From JAVKFY01 sp040223615 (GTDB lineage Bacteria > Pseudomonadota > Alphaproteobacteria > GCA-2731375): DNA of 64,000 nt. The notes beneath the pieces were generated by a model that was not told the DNA's origin, made no database searches, and saw only the letters and a list, made by a program, of their open reading frames with translations. The DNA is taken from positions 1 to 64,000 of the forward strand of contig JAVKFY010000052.1 of NCBI GenBank assembly GCA_040223615.1, in the 5' to 3' direction. Within the stretch, counting starts at the first letter, position 1. Every line of letters begins with the position of its first letter. A program made the position numbers and the translations under genes. Below, piece after piece: positions 52,456 to 61,055 of this stretch.

Positions 52456-53103
52456 ATGATGTCAGAGAGCCAACAGCGACCACGTCGCCGCCGCGCGCGG
52501 GCGATGTCGCCGGAGCAGCGGGCCGCCAGCATCCTCGACGCGGCCAAGGCGGAGTTCGTCGAGCGCGGCTTCGAGGCGGCGCGGATCGACGACATCGCGC
52601 GGCGCGCCGGCATCGCCAAGGGCACGGTCTACCTGCACTTCCCATCCAAGGAGGCGCTGTTCCTGGCGCTGGTACGGGTCGCGGTGGTGCCGGCGGTGCA
52701 TGCCATGCGGACGCTGGTCGATACCGCCGAAGGCTCCAGCGCCGACCTGCTGCGCGGCATGCTGGCGCTGATCAAGCGCGAGTTGCTCGGCACCGAACGG
52801 CGCCTGCTGGTGCGCCTGATACTGACCGAGGGCCACCGATTTCCCGACCTCGCCGCGACCTACCACGACGAGGTGGTCAGCCACGGCATGGCGCTGATCC
52901 GCGCGGTGATCGAACGCGGCGTTGCGCGCGGCGAGTTCCGCGCCGACGCCGTCGCCCGCTTCCCGCAACTGTTCGCCGCGCCGGTCGTGCTGGCGGTGCT
53001 GTGGGAGGGCCTGTTCGGCGCCCGCGCGCCGCTCGACACCGACGGCCTGCTCGACGCCCACCTGGAAACCCTGCTGCACGGCCTGGCTGGAGACCGCCCA
53101 TGA
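52456..53103 (+). CDS. TetR family transcriptional regulator
   Basis: A 215-residue repressor. The N-terminal HTH occupies about 22-68 (ASILDAAKAEFVERGFEAAR, then IDDIARRAGIAKGTVYLHFPSK), with a ligand-binding C-terminal domain. ATG 52456 or 52459 are both possible. It overlaps the HlyD gene by 4 bases, so it controls its own exporter operon. The order regulator-HlyD-ATPase-permease resembles E. coli ybiH (cecR)-ybhG-ybhF-ybhS/R. Confidence 0.95.
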   Translation: MMSESQQRPRRRRARAMSPEQRAASILDAAKAEFVERGFEAARIDDIARRAGIAKGTVYLHFPSKEALFLALVRVAVVPAVHAMRTLVDTAEGSSADLLRGMLALIKRELLGTERRLLVRLILTEGHRFPDLAATYHDEVVSHGMALIRAVIERGVARGEFRADAVARFPQLFAAPVVLAVLWEGLFGARAPLDTDGLLDAHLETLLHGLAGDRP

Positions 53104-54071
53104 AACGCGCCATCGGCATCATCGTCGGCGCCGCGCTGCTCGCCGCGCTTGCATGGTTCGCGCTGCAGCCGGCCGGACCGGACGGCCCGCGACCCTTCCT
53201 CGGCTACGTCGAGGCGGATTCGCTGCTGGTCGCGTCGGAGCAGACCGGGCGGCTGAGCGAGATCGCCGTCGTCGAGGGCCAGCGGATCGACGCCGCGGCA
53301 CCGCTTTTTGCGCTCGACGACGAGGCCGCGACCGAGGCGGTGCGCGAGGCCGCCGCGCACGCCCGCAAGGTCGGTGCCCAGCTCCAGGACCTGCGCGAGG
53401 CGCAGCAGCGCCCGGCCCAGATCGACATGCTGCAGGCCAGCCGGCGCCAGGCGCAGGCCGCGCTCGACCTCTCCACCGCCGAGCTGAAGCGCCAGGAGAC
53501 GCTGTTCAAGCAGGGTGTCATCGCCGAGGCCCGGCTCGACCAGGCGCGCACCGCCTACCGCCGCGACCGGAACGGACTGGCCGAGGTCGAACGCTCCATC
53601 GAGGCGGCGCGGCTCCCCGGCCGTGCCTCGCTGATCGCCGCCGCCGAGGCCGAGGTCGAGGTCGCCGCCGCCGCGCTGCGCCAGGCCGAGATCGCGTTCG
53701 CGCAGCGCCGGGTGGCGGCACCGAAGGCGGGCCGCGTTCTCGACGTGCTGTATCGCGTCGGCGAGGTTGCAGCGGCGGGCCAGCCGGTGATCGAGCTGCT
53801 GCCGCCGGAGAACCTGCGCGTGCGCTTCTACGTGCCGCAGGACCGCATCGCCATGCTCAAGCACGGCGACAGGGTGGCGATTGCCTGCGACGGCTGCGCG
53901 TCCGACCTGGCCGGCGAAATCACCTACATCGCAGCCCAGAGCGAGTTCACCCCGCCGGTGATCTTCTCGCGCCAGGAACGCGCCAAGCTGGTGTTCCGCG
54001 CCGAGGCCAGGCCGCTGCAAACACCGGAGCTGCTGCGTCCGGGTCTCCCTGTCGAGGTGAGAACCCGATGA
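53100..54071 (+). CDS. HlyD family membrane fusion protein
   Basis: A 323-residue periplasmic adaptor. An N-terminal membrane segment (GIIVGAALLAALAWFALQP) is followed by lipoyl-like half-domains (GYVEADSLLVASEQTGRLSE; then APKAGRVLDVLYRVGEVAAA) that flank a long coiled-coil hairpin at about 75-190 (LSTAELKRQETLFKQGVIAE). Resembles YbhG. It bridges the ABC inner-membrane pump to an outer-membrane channel, probably TolC-like and encoded elsewhere. Coupled to both neighbours by ATGA overlaps. Confidence 0.94.
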   Translation: MKRAIGIIVGAALLAALAWFALQPAGPDGPRPFLGYVEADSLLVASEQTGRLSEIAVVEGQRIDAAAPLFALDDEAATEAVREAAAHARKVGAQLQDLREAQQRPAQIDMLQASRRQAQAALDLSTAELKRQETLFKQGVIAEARLDQARTAYRRDRNGLAEVERSIEAARLPGRASLIAAAEAEVEVAAAALRQAEIAFAQRRVAAPKAGRVLDVLYRVGEVAAAGQPVIELLPPENLRVRFYVPQDRIAMLKHGDRVAIACDGCASDLAGEITYIAAQSEFTPPVIFSRQERAKLVFRAEARPLQTPELLRPGLPVEVRTR

Positions 54072-54973
54072 CCGACTACGTCATCGACGTGACGGGCCTG
54101 ACCAAGCGTTTCGGCGACGTGGTGGCGGTCAACGATGTGTCGCTGCGGGTCGAGCGCGGCCTGATCCATGGCTTCCTCGGCCCGAACGGCAGCGGCAAGA
54201 CCACCACCTTGCGGATGATCTGCGGCCTGCTGGAGCCCGACGCCGGCGAGGGCACCTGCCTGGGCCTCGACATCCGCCGCCAACGCAACGAGATCAAGCG
54301 CCGCGTCGGCTACATGACGCAGCGTTTCTCGCTCTACGCCGACCTGACCGTGGCGGAGAACCTGGACTTTGTCGCCCGGCTCTATGGCCTGCCGCTGAAG
54401 CGCGCCGCCGAGCAGATCGACAAGCTCGGCCTCGGCGACCGCCGCGACCAGCTCGCCGGCAACCTCTCCGGCGGCTGGAAGCAGCGCTTGGCGCTGGGCG
54501 CCTGCATCCTGCCCGAGCCCGATCTGCTGCTGCTCGACGAGCCAACCGCCGGCGTCGACCCGCAGGCCCGGCGCGACTTCTGGGACGAGATCCACGCGCT
54601 CGCCGCCGATGGCCTGACCGCACTGGTCTCGACCCACTACATGGACGAGGCCGAACGCTGCCATCGGCTCGCCTTCATCGCGCACGGCGAGCTGCTGCTG
54701 GAGGGCAACACCGAGGACATCGTCGCCGACGCCGGCCTCGTCACCTGGACCGTCACCGGCCCCGGCCTGAACGCGCTCGCCGCCAGCCTGCGCGGCCGGC
54801 CCGGCATCGACTCCGTCGCCGCCTTCGGCAACGCGCTGCACGTCTCCGGCCGCGACGCCGACCGCCTCGACGCCGCCATCGCCGAACCGCGCGAGGCCGG
54901 CCCGCAGGCATGGCAGCCGGGTCAGCCGACGCTGGAGGACATCTTCATCGACCGCATGGGGTCGGGCGCATGA
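54068..54973 (+). CDS. ABC exporter ATP-binding protein
   Basis: A 301-residue ATPase. Walker A is GPNGSGKTT at 38-46, the signature is NLSGGWKQR, and Walker B LLLLDEPTAGVDP; the H-loop is in STHYMDEAE. It carries a single nucleotide-binding domain where E. coli YbhF has two. The C-terminal extension after about residue 215 is typical of CcmA/NodI-type exporters. Coupled to both neighbours. Confidence 0.96.
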   Translation: MTDYVIDVTGLTKRFGDVVAVNDVSLRVERGLIHGFLGPNGSGKTTTLRMICGLLEPDAGEGTCLGLDIRRQRNEIKRRVGYMTQRFSLYADLTVAENLDFVARLYGLPLKRAAEQIDKLGLGDRRDQLAGNLSGGWKQRLALGACILPEPDLLLLDEPTAGVDPQARRDFWDEIHALAADGLTALVSTHYMDEAERCHRLAFIAHGELLLEGNTEDIVADAGLVTWTVTGPGLNALAASLRGRPGIDSVAAFGNALHVSGRDADRLDAAIAEPREAGPQAWQPGQPTLEDIFIDRMGSGA

Positions 54974-56085
54974 TCCGGCGCACCTGGGCGATGCTGATCA
55001 AGGAGCTGATCCAGCTGCGCCGCGAGCGCATGACCTTCGCCCTGATGATCGCCGTGCCGCTGATGCAGCTGGTGCTGTTTGGCTATGCCATCGACACCAA
55101 CCCGCGCAGCCTGCCCACCGCCGTGCTGGCGAACGACACGTCGGAGCCGGCGCGCGCCGTACTGGCCGCGATGCAGGCCACCGGCTATTTCGACATCGTC
55201 GCCGAGGCGCGCGGCGAGGCCGAGGTCGACAGCCTGATCCACCAGGGCAAGGCGATGTTCGTGATCGAGATTCCCGCCGGCTTCGGGCGCGACGTGCGCC
55301 GTGGCCTGGCGCCGGAGATCCTCGTCATCGCCGACGCCGCCGACCCGACCGCCGCCGGCAACGCCATCGCCGCGCTCGACGCGCTGCCGGCCCGGGCGCT
55401 GGCCAACCAGCGGCTGGTGCCGCGCGCGCGAGAGGGCGCCGCGCCGTTCGGCTTCGTCGTGCATCGGCGCTACAACCCCGCCGGCGAGGCCAGCCTGAAC
55501 ATCGTGCCCGGCCTGGTCGGCACCATCCTGACGCTGACCCTGGTGATCTTCACCTCGCTGGCGGTGACTCGCGAGACCGAGCGCGGCACGATGGAGAACC
55601 TGCTGGCGCTGCCGATCCGGCCGGTGGAGATCATGCTCGGCAAGATCGCACCCTACGTGCTGATCGGCGCGGTGCAGCTCGGCTTGATCCTGGGCGCCGC
55701 GCGGCTGCTGTTCGACGTGCCGATCGAGGGCAGTTTGTGGCTGCTCTGCGCGCTGACCACGCTGTTCATCCTGGCCAACCTGGCGATCGGCTACACCTTC
55801 TCCACGCTGGCCCGCAACCAGCTCCAGGCGATGCAGATGGCGGTGATGTTCTTCCTGCCGTCGATCCTGCTGTCAGGCTTCATGTTCCCGTTTCTCGGCA
55901 TGCCGCGCTGGGCCCAGGTGATCGGCGAGATCCTCCCGCTGACCCACTACCTGCGCATCATCCGCGGCATCACCCTGAAGGGCGCCACCTTCCCCGACCT
56001 GAACCAGGAGGTCCTGGCGCTGGCCCTCTTCACCATCGCCGCGATGGCGTTGGCGGCGGTCAGGTTCCGAAGGACGCTGGATTGA
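54970..56085 (+). CDS. ABC-2 type permease
   Basis: A 371-residue inner-membrane component with six hydrophobic segments: one near the N-terminus (MTFALMIAVPLMQLVLFGYA), a large periplasmic loop, then five more from about residue 175, including SLNIVPGLVGTILTLTLVIF and the final LALALFTIAAMALAAV. Of the YbhS/YbhR/YhhJ class, which exports drugs or lipophilic compounds. Only one permease is present, so it probably homodimerises. Closes the TetR operon. Confidence 0.94.
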   Translation: MIRRTWAMLIKELIQLRRERMTFALMIAVPLMQLVLFGYAIDTNPRSLPTAVLANDTSEPARAVLAAMQATGYFDIVAEARGEAEVDSLIHQGKAMFVIEIPAGFGRDVRRGLAPEILVIADAADPTAAGNAIAALDALPARALANQRLVPRAREGAAPFGFVVHRRYNPAGEASLNIVPGLVGTILTLTLVIFTSLAVTRETERGTMENLLALPIRPVEIMLGKIAPYVLIGAVQLGLILGAARLLFDVPIEGSLWLLCALTTLFILANLAIGYTFSTLARNQLQAMQMAVMFFLPSILLSGFMFPFLGMPRWAQVIGEILPLTHYLRIIRGITLKGATFPDLNQEVLALALFTIAAMALAAVRFRRTLD

Positions 56086-56100
56086 GGCTAGATTGCCGGC

Positions 56101-56646
56101 ATGTCCGCGCCACCGCCCGCCGAGATCGAGACCGATCGCCTGTTGCTGCGCCGGCCGCTGCTGGATGACGCGGCGGCGATGTTCTCGGCCTATGCCGCTG
56201 ATCCGGCGGTAACGCGCTACCTGACGTGGCGACCCCACACCTCGATCGACGACACGCGCGCCTACCTCGCGCACTGCCAGGAGATCTGGGCCGCCGGCAC
56301 GGTACGGCCCTACGTGATCGCGACACGGATCGAGCCGGACCGGCCGTTGGGCATGATCGAGTGGCGTGGTCCTGGCCCGTCGGTCACCTTCGGCTATGTG
56401 CTGGCGCCGGCCTTCTGGGGCCGGGGCTATACGTCGGAGGCGCTGGCGGCGCTGGTCGACTGGTCGCTGGCGCGGCCGACGATCTGGCGCGCCTGGACCT
56501 TTTGCGATGTCGATAATATCGCCTCGGCGCGGGTCATGGAGAAGGCCGGCATGGCCTTCGAGGGCATCCTGCGCCGCTACTCGGTGCACCCCAACATCTC
56601 GGCCGAGCCGCGCGACTGCCGCGTCCACGCCAAGGTGCGCGAGTGA
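56101..56646 (+). CDS. GNAT family acetyltransferase (RimJ/RimL-like)
   Basis: A 181-residue N-acetyltransferase. The N-terminal ETDRLLLRRPLLDDAAAMF and the acetyl-CoA loop ending in VLAPAFWGRGYTSEALAALV (Q/R-x-x-G-x-G/A equivalent) place it with RimJ/RimL-type enzymes, and NIASARVMEKAGMAFEGILR is the typical C-terminal block. The acceptor may be a ribosomal protein or a small amine. It begins 15 bases after the permease. Confidence 0.9.
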   Translation: MSAPPPAEIETDRLLLRRPLLDDAAAMFSAYAADPAVTRYLTWRPHTSIDDTRAYLAHCQEIWAAGTVRPYVIATRIEPDRPLGMIEWRGPGPSVTFGYVLAPAFWGRGYTSEALAALVDWSLARPTIWRAWTFCDVDNIASARVMEKAGMAFEGILRRYSVHPNISAEPRDCRVHAKVRE

Positions 56647-56753
56647 CGAAGCATTTTCTTATTGCGAGTCGTTCGCATTATCACTATCATCCACCTCGTT
56701 GCGACCCTGTTGCCGGCCCGGTTCTCGCTCACCGCGCCCGTGATACGCAACAA

Positions 56754-56831
56754 GAGTGGCGGAGGCCCGGCCTCCCGTGACCTCGCCTGAACGCGGTCCT
56801 CTCCTCGCAAGGGGTTCGGTCTCCGCCACTC
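56754..56831. repeat. Long inverted repeat, candidate structured RNA or bidirectional terminator
   Basis: GAGTGGCGGAG at 56754-56764 and CTCCGCCACTC at 56821-56831 are perfectly complementary across 56 bases. Within it GGAGGC-CCG-GCCTCC (56761-56775) forms a competing hairpin that uses the same GGAG. It lies between convergent genes (GNAT and hemW). No terminal T run is present. Confidence 0.6.
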
Positions 56832-56850
56832 ACCCCCACCCAGTCAGCGC

Positions 56851-58032
56851 CTATCCGCTCAGCAACGCGCCGGTGAGGCTGTTCAGCAAGGGCCGCCCCG
56901 TCTCGGTCGCCAGCAGCCGGTCGCCGTCCAATGCGAGATAACCGGCGCCGCGCATTTTCGCCAGCGCGACCGCGTTCAGCGCCGCGCGCCACGGCCGGCC
57001 GGCCTCCGCCGCCAGCGTCGCCAGATCAAGCCCCTCGGCGAGCCGCAAACCCATCATCAGGCACTCCGCGGCGCGGGTGTCGGCGTCGATCGGCTCGTCG
57101 GCCTCGGTGGCATGGCCATTCGCCGCCACCGCCGCCAGCCATTTTTCCGGCAGGCGTATCTGGCGCGTCGCGCGACGGTCCGAGCCGCGCCCGAGCCGCC
57201 CATGCGCGCCCGGCCCGACCCCGACATAGCTGCCGTAGCGCCAGTAGGTCAGGTTGTGCCGGCTCGCCTGACCCGGCGCCGCGTGGTTCGAGACCTCGTA
57301 GGCCGGCAGCCCGGCCTCGGCGCAGATCACCTGCGTCGCCGCGAACATGTCGGCCTGCAGGTCGTCGTCGAGTGGCGTCAGCTTGCCCTGGCGCCAGAGT
57401 TGGTGGAACGCGGTGCCCGGTTCCAGCGTGAGCTGGTACAGCGACAGATGCGTCGGCCCTTCGGCCAGCGCCCGGCGCAACTCGTCCGCCCAGGAGTCCA
57501 GCGACTGGCCCGGCCGGGCGTAGATCAGGTCGAACGACACCCGCCCGACATGCGCCATCGCCAGCCGCACCGCCGCCAGCGCCTCGCCGGCCGCGTGCTC
57601 GCGTCCCAGGAACTTCAGCGCCGCGTCGTCCAGCGCCTGCACCCCGACCGACAGCCGGTTCACGCCGGCTGCCGCCAGATCAGCGAAATTCGCCGCCTCC
57701 ACCGAAGTCGGGTTCGCCTCCAGCGTGATCTCGATGTCGTCGGCGACCGGCCAGCGCGCGGCGATGGTGTCCAGCACGGCGGCGACCGTCGCCGGCGGCA
57801 TCAGCGACGGCGTGCCGCCGCCGAAGAACACCGAGGAAACCGTTTCGCCACCGGTCCGGTCCGCGAAATGGCTGAGCTCCGCGACCAGCGCGCGCCGCCA
57901 CCGGTCGTGGTCGACCGCCGCGCGCACGTGGCTGTTGAAGTCGCAATAGGGGCATTTCGACCGGCAGAACGGCCAGTGCACGTAGATGCCGAAGCCACGG
58001 CCCGCAGCGATGCCAGGCTCAGAAGCAGGCAT
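56851..58032 (-). CDS. hemW: Heme chaperone HemW (coproporphyrinogen oxidase-like radical SAM)
   Basis: A 393-residue radical SAM protein that inserts heme into respiratory enzymes rather than acting as HemN. The 4Fe-4S cysteines are C23, C27 and C30 in FCRSKCPYC. Other marks are VFFGGGTPSLMPP, ITLEANPTS and NRLSVGVQALDD. The start overlaps the rdgB stop by 14 bases, the standard rdgB-hemW arrangement. Confidence 0.95.
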   Translation of the reverse strand: MPASEPGIAAGRGFGIYVHWPFCRSKCPYCDFNSHVRAAVDHDRWRRALVAELSHFADRTGGETVSSVFFGGGTPSLMPPATVAAVLDTIAARWPVADDIEITLEANPTSVEAANFADLAAAGVNRLSVGVQALDDAALKFLGREHAAGEALAAVRLAMAHVGRVSFDLIYARPGQSLDSWADELRRALAEGPTHLSLYQLTLEPGTAFHQLWRQGKLTPLDDDLQADMFAATQVICAEAGLPAYEVSNHAAPGQASRHNLTYWRYGSYVGVGPGAHGRLGRGSDRRATRQIRLPEKWLAAVAANGHATEADEPIDADTRAAECLMMGLRLAEGLDLATLAAEAGRPWRAALNAVALAKMRGAGYLALDGDRLLATETGRPLLNSLTGALLSG

Positions 58033-58621
58033 CGAGCAGCAGCTTCATCGAGCGCGCCCGGTGCGACAGCTTTTCCTTCTCGTCCGGCGTCATCTCGCCG
58101 AAGGTCTGCGCGCGACCCTCGGGCACGAACATCGGATCGTAGCCGAAGCCGTTGGTGCCGCGCGGCGGCCACACCAGGGTGCCGTCGACGGTCCCCTCGA
58201 ACAGCTCGACGTGGCCGTCCGGCCAGGCCAGCGCCAGCACGCTGATGAACCGGGCGCGGCGATCGGAATTGTCGCCGAGCGCGTCCTGCACCTTCCCCAT
58301 CGCCACCATGAAATCCCGGTTCGGGCCGGCCCAGCGGGCGGAAAAGATACCGGGATCGCCGCCCAGGGCCGCCACCGCGATGCCGGAATCGTCGGCCAGC
58401 GACGGCTTGCCCGATCCGGCAACGGCGGCGCGCGCCTTCAGCATGGCGTTGGCGGCGAAGGTCGAGCCGGTCTCCTCCGGCTCCGGCAGGCCGAGTTCGG
58501 CCGCGCCGAGCAGCCGCACCGGCCGCCCGGCCAGCAACGCCGCAATCTCGTCAATCTTGCCCTGGTTGTGGCTCGCCACGACCAGTTCGCCGCCGGTGAA
58601 GCGGCGTCTCTCGCCCGTCAT
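58019..58621 (-). CDS. rdgB: RdgB/HAM1 family dITP/XTP pyrophosphatase
   Basis: Removes non-canonical purine nucleoside triphosphates such as ITP and XTP. The 200 residues contain VVASHNQGKIDEI near the N-terminus, FAANAMLKARAA, SLADDSGIAV (the active-site Asp-Asp-Ser-Gly) and GTNGFGYDPMF. ATG 58621 gives the usual N-terminal length. It sits between hemW and a small lipoprotein gene. Confidence 0.97.
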   Translation of the reverse strand: MTGERRRFTGGELVVASHNQGKIDEIAALLAGRPVRLLGAAELGLPEPEETGSTFAANAMLKARAAVAGSGKPSLADDSGIAVAALGGDPGIFSARWAGPNRDFMVAMGKVQDALGDNSDRRARFISVLALAWPDGHVELFEGTVDGTLVWPPRGTNGFGYDPMFVPEGRAQTFGEMTPDEKEKLSHRARSMKLLLDACF

Positions 58622-58638
58622 TCGGTCAAACCTCAGGT

Positions 58639-58917
58639 CTAGAAACAGCCGCCGGCATTGCCGCCGGCGGTGCAGCGCACGCTGGGCGTCGCCAGGCCGC
58701 GATTGTCGCGACGGATCTGTCGATAGGCGGCGGCGCGTTCGACGCAAGCCAGGTGTCCGGCACTGTCGGGGGCCAGGCCCTGCGCCTCGCAGCGCGCGGC
58801 GTCGCGTTCAGCGGTGGAAATCAGCACGCCAGGCGCTTCAATGCCCTCGCCGGCACATCCGGCGAGCAACATGACCAACACGGTACTGACGACGAGTACG
58901 CGAGGCGATGGCGACAT
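58639..58917 (-). CDS. Small lipoprotein
   Basis: A 92-residue protein with signal peptide MSPSPRVLVVSTVLVMLLAG ending in lipobox LAGC (Cys21). The mature part has four more cysteines, two of them in a C-terminal CTAGGNAGGCF, so intramolecular disulfides are likely. GGGGAG is about 8 bases before ATG 58917. The family is unknown; its position within the conserved rph-rdgB-hemW cluster is an insertion peculiar to this lineage as far as I can judge. Confidence 0.75.
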   Translation of the reverse strand: MSPSPRVLVVSTVLVMLLAGCAGEGIEAPGVLISTAERDAARCEAQGLAPDSAGHLACVERAAAYRQIRRDNRGLATPSVRCTAGGNAGGCF

Positions 58918-58979
58918 GGCGGGCTCCCCTGCGCCCCTATCCTCAGCCAGCCGCCGCCGCGACGCAACCCGAGCCGACG

Positions 58980-59699
58980 CTACCCGAGGCTGAGCGCCGA
59001 CTTCTGCGCTGCGACGAGCTGCTTCACGCCGATCTCGGCCAGGTCGAGCAGGCGCTCGAACTCGGCGCGGCTGAACGGGTCCTGCTCCGCCGTGCCCTGG
59101 ATCTCGACGATGCCGCCGTTGCCGGTGAGCACGAAATTGGCGTCGGCCTGGGCCGAGGAATCCTCCGCGTAGTCCAGGTCCAGCACCGCCTCGCCCTCGT
59201 ACAGCCCGCAGGAGACCGCCGCGACGTTGTCGGTCAGCGGCAGCTTCTCGATCAACCCCTCCGCCTGCATGTGCGCGAAACACTGGTACAGCGCGACCCA
59301 GGCGCCGGTGATCGAGGCGGTCCGCGTGCCGCCGTCGGCCTGCAGCACGTCGCAGTCGAGCCGGATCTGCCGCTCGCCCATCAACGTCAGGTCGGTCACC
59401 GCGCGCAAGCTGCGGCCGATCAGCCGCTGGATTTCCTGGGTGCGGCCGGACTGGCGCCCACGTGCCGCCTCGCGGTCGGTGCGGGTATGGGTCGAGCGCG
59501 GCAGCATGCCGTATTCGGCGGTGACCCAGCCGCGCCCCGAATTGCGCATCCACGGCGGCACGTTCTCTGCCAGGCTGGCGGTGCACAGCACATGCGTGTC
59601 GCCGAACTTGGCCAGGCATGAGCCTTCGGCATATTTCGCCGCCCCGGCGACCAGTTCCACCTGGCGCATGGCATCGGTCGGCCGCCCCGACGGTCGCAT
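58980..59699 (-). CDS. rph: Ribonuclease PH
   Basis: Phosphorolytic 3' exoribonuclease that trims tRNA 3' ends. The 239 residues begin MRPSGRPTDAMRQVEL. Phosphate-binding and catalytic segments include EYGMLPRSTHTRTDREAARG and RQIRLDCDVLQADGGTRTAS. Full length. Divergent from hrcA; the 157-base gap holds the hrcA promoter. Loss of rph function would impair tRNA maturation in strains lacking RNase T. Confidence 0.97.
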   Translation of the reverse strand: MRPSGRPTDAMRQVELVAGAAKYAEGSCLAKFGDTHVLCTASLAENVPPWMRNSGRGWVTAEYGMLPRSTHTRTDREAARGRQSGRTQEIQRLIGRSLRAVTDLTLMGERQIRLDCDVLQADGGTRTASITGAWVALYQCFAHMQAEGLIEKLPLTDNVAAVSCGLYEGEAVLDLDYAEDSSAQADANFVLTGNGGIVEIQGTAEQDPFSRAEFERLLDLAEIGVKQLVAAQKSALSLG

Positions 59700-59783
59700 C
59701 GCACTCTCCCTTACGATTGGAATTCGCTGTCGCGGCCCCTCATACCGGCTCGCCCGGCCCGGAACAAGGATCGCGGCCCCGCG

Positions 59784-59812
59784 TTGACCGCGTCGATGCG
59801 GCTTCCTACATT
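59784..59812 (+). promoter_or_regulatory. Candidate vegetative promoter of hrcA
   Basis: TTGACC (59784-59789) and TACATT (59807-59812) are separated by exactly 17 bases, about 45 bases before the hrcA start. No CIRCE inverted repeat (TTAGCACTC-N9-GAGTGCTAA) is visible here. Confidence 0.55.
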
Positions 59813-59856
59813 TTTCGCGCCCTTATGGAGCCCCGCGTGGGGCGGAGTTGAAGCAG

Positions 59857-60900
59857 ATGGCGGAACTACTGGGCGAACTGAACCGACGCAGCCGCGACGT
59901 GTTCCGGCAGATCGTCGAGGCCTATCTGCACACCGGCACGCCGGTGGGCTCGCGCACGCTGGCGCAGCGCGGCGAACTGAACCTGTCGCCGGCCTCGATC
60001 CGCAACGTGATGCAGGACCTGGAGACCGCCGGCCTGCTCTATGCACCGCACACCTCGGCCGGCCGGTTGCCGACCGAGCGCGGCCTGCGTCTGTTCATCG
60101 ACGGCCTGCTGGAGATCGGCGAGCTGACCGAGCAGGAGCGCGCCTCGATCGAAGGCACCTGCCAGCAGTCCGGCCGCAGCTTCGAGGAAATGCTCAACCA
60201 GGCCTCCGACATGCTCTCCGGCCTGTCGCACTGCGCCGGCCTGGTCAGCGTGCCGAAGATGGACGCGCCGCTGAAACACGTCGAGTTCGTCGACCTCGGC
60301 GCCGGCCGCATGCTGGTGATCCTGGTCTCCGAGGCCGGCATGGTCGAGAACCGCATGGTCGAGCTGCCCGCCGGGGTGCTGCCGTCGATGCTGATCCAGG
60401 CCGCGAACTACGTGAACGGCCGCTACGCCGGACGCTCGCTGTCCGAGGTACAGCGCCAGCTCGGCCAGCAGATCGACCAGATGCGCCGCGAGCTGGACGA
60501 GTTGACCGCGAAGGTGGTGGAGACCGGCCTGGCCACCGTCGGCGGCGGCGACGACCGCACCACCCTGATCGTGCGCGGCCGCGCCAACCTGCTCGATGAC
60601 GTCAGCGCCGGACAGGACCTGGAGCGCATCCGCCGCCTGTTCGACGACCTGGAAAGCACCGAGGAGGTCCGCAAGCTGTTGCAGGCCACCAGCGACGCCG
60701 ACGGCGTCCACATCTTCATCGGCTCGGAGAACCAGCTATTCTCGATGTCGGGCTCGTCGCTGATCGTCGCGCCCTACTCCAACGGACAGCAGCAGGTGGT
60801 CGGCGCGATCGGTGTCATAGGACCGACACACTTGAACTACGCACGTATCATCCCAATGGTAGACTACACCGCCAAGGTGATCGGTCGGCTGTTGACCTGA
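59857..60900 (+). CDS. hrcA: Heat-inducible transcription repressor HrcA
   Basis: Represses groESL and similar operons via CIRCE. The 347 residues have an N-terminal winged helix (VGSRTLAQRGELNLSPASIR, then NVMQDLETAGLLYAPHTSAG and RLPTERG) and a C-terminal GAF-like part with ALVWATL-like blocks ending ALGVIGPTHLNYAR-type sequence (IGVIGPTHLNYARIIPMVDY). ATG 59857 is preferred over TTG 59848, which is too near GGAG. grpE follows after 155 bases. Confidence 0.95.
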   Translation: MAELLGELNRRSRDVFRQIVEAYLHTGTPVGSRTLAQRGELNLSPASIRNVMQDLETAGLLYAPHTSAGRLPTERGLRLFIDGLLEIGELTEQERASIEGTCQQSGRSFEEMLNQASDMLSGLSHCAGLVSVPKMDAPLKHVEFVDLGAGRMLVILVSEAGMVENRMVELPAGVLPSMLIQAANYVNGRYAGRSLSEVQRQLGQQIDQMRRELDELTAKVVETGLATVGGGDDRTTLIVRGRANLLDDVSAGQDLERIRRLFDDLESTEEVRKLLQATSDADGVHIFIGSENQLFSMSGSSLIVAPYSNGQQQVVGAIGVIGPTHLNYARIIPMVDYTAKVIGRLLT

Positions 60901-61055
60901 AACGCTCCGGTTCTCCATAAGGCGTTGTCGGATAGAGCCGATTTGGCCGCACCGAAGTTGCAATACTGCGTTGGTAATGTGACGGACCAACTGATTCGCG
61001 CCCCCGCGGCGCGCCGCACGCCACGGTCCGTCATCGAAGGAGAGGGTAGTTGCGG

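Noticed and set aside
56754..56831. 4.5S SRP RNA or tRNA in the hemW-GNAT spacer
   Set aside because: The conserved SRP loop (GGUCAGGUCCGGAAGGAAGC) is absent and no cloverleaf with T-loop GTTCGAATC can be formed.
59700..59856. CIRCE operator upstream of hrcA
   Set aside because: Neither TTAGCACTC nor GAGTGCTAA arms with 9-base spacing occur in the gap.
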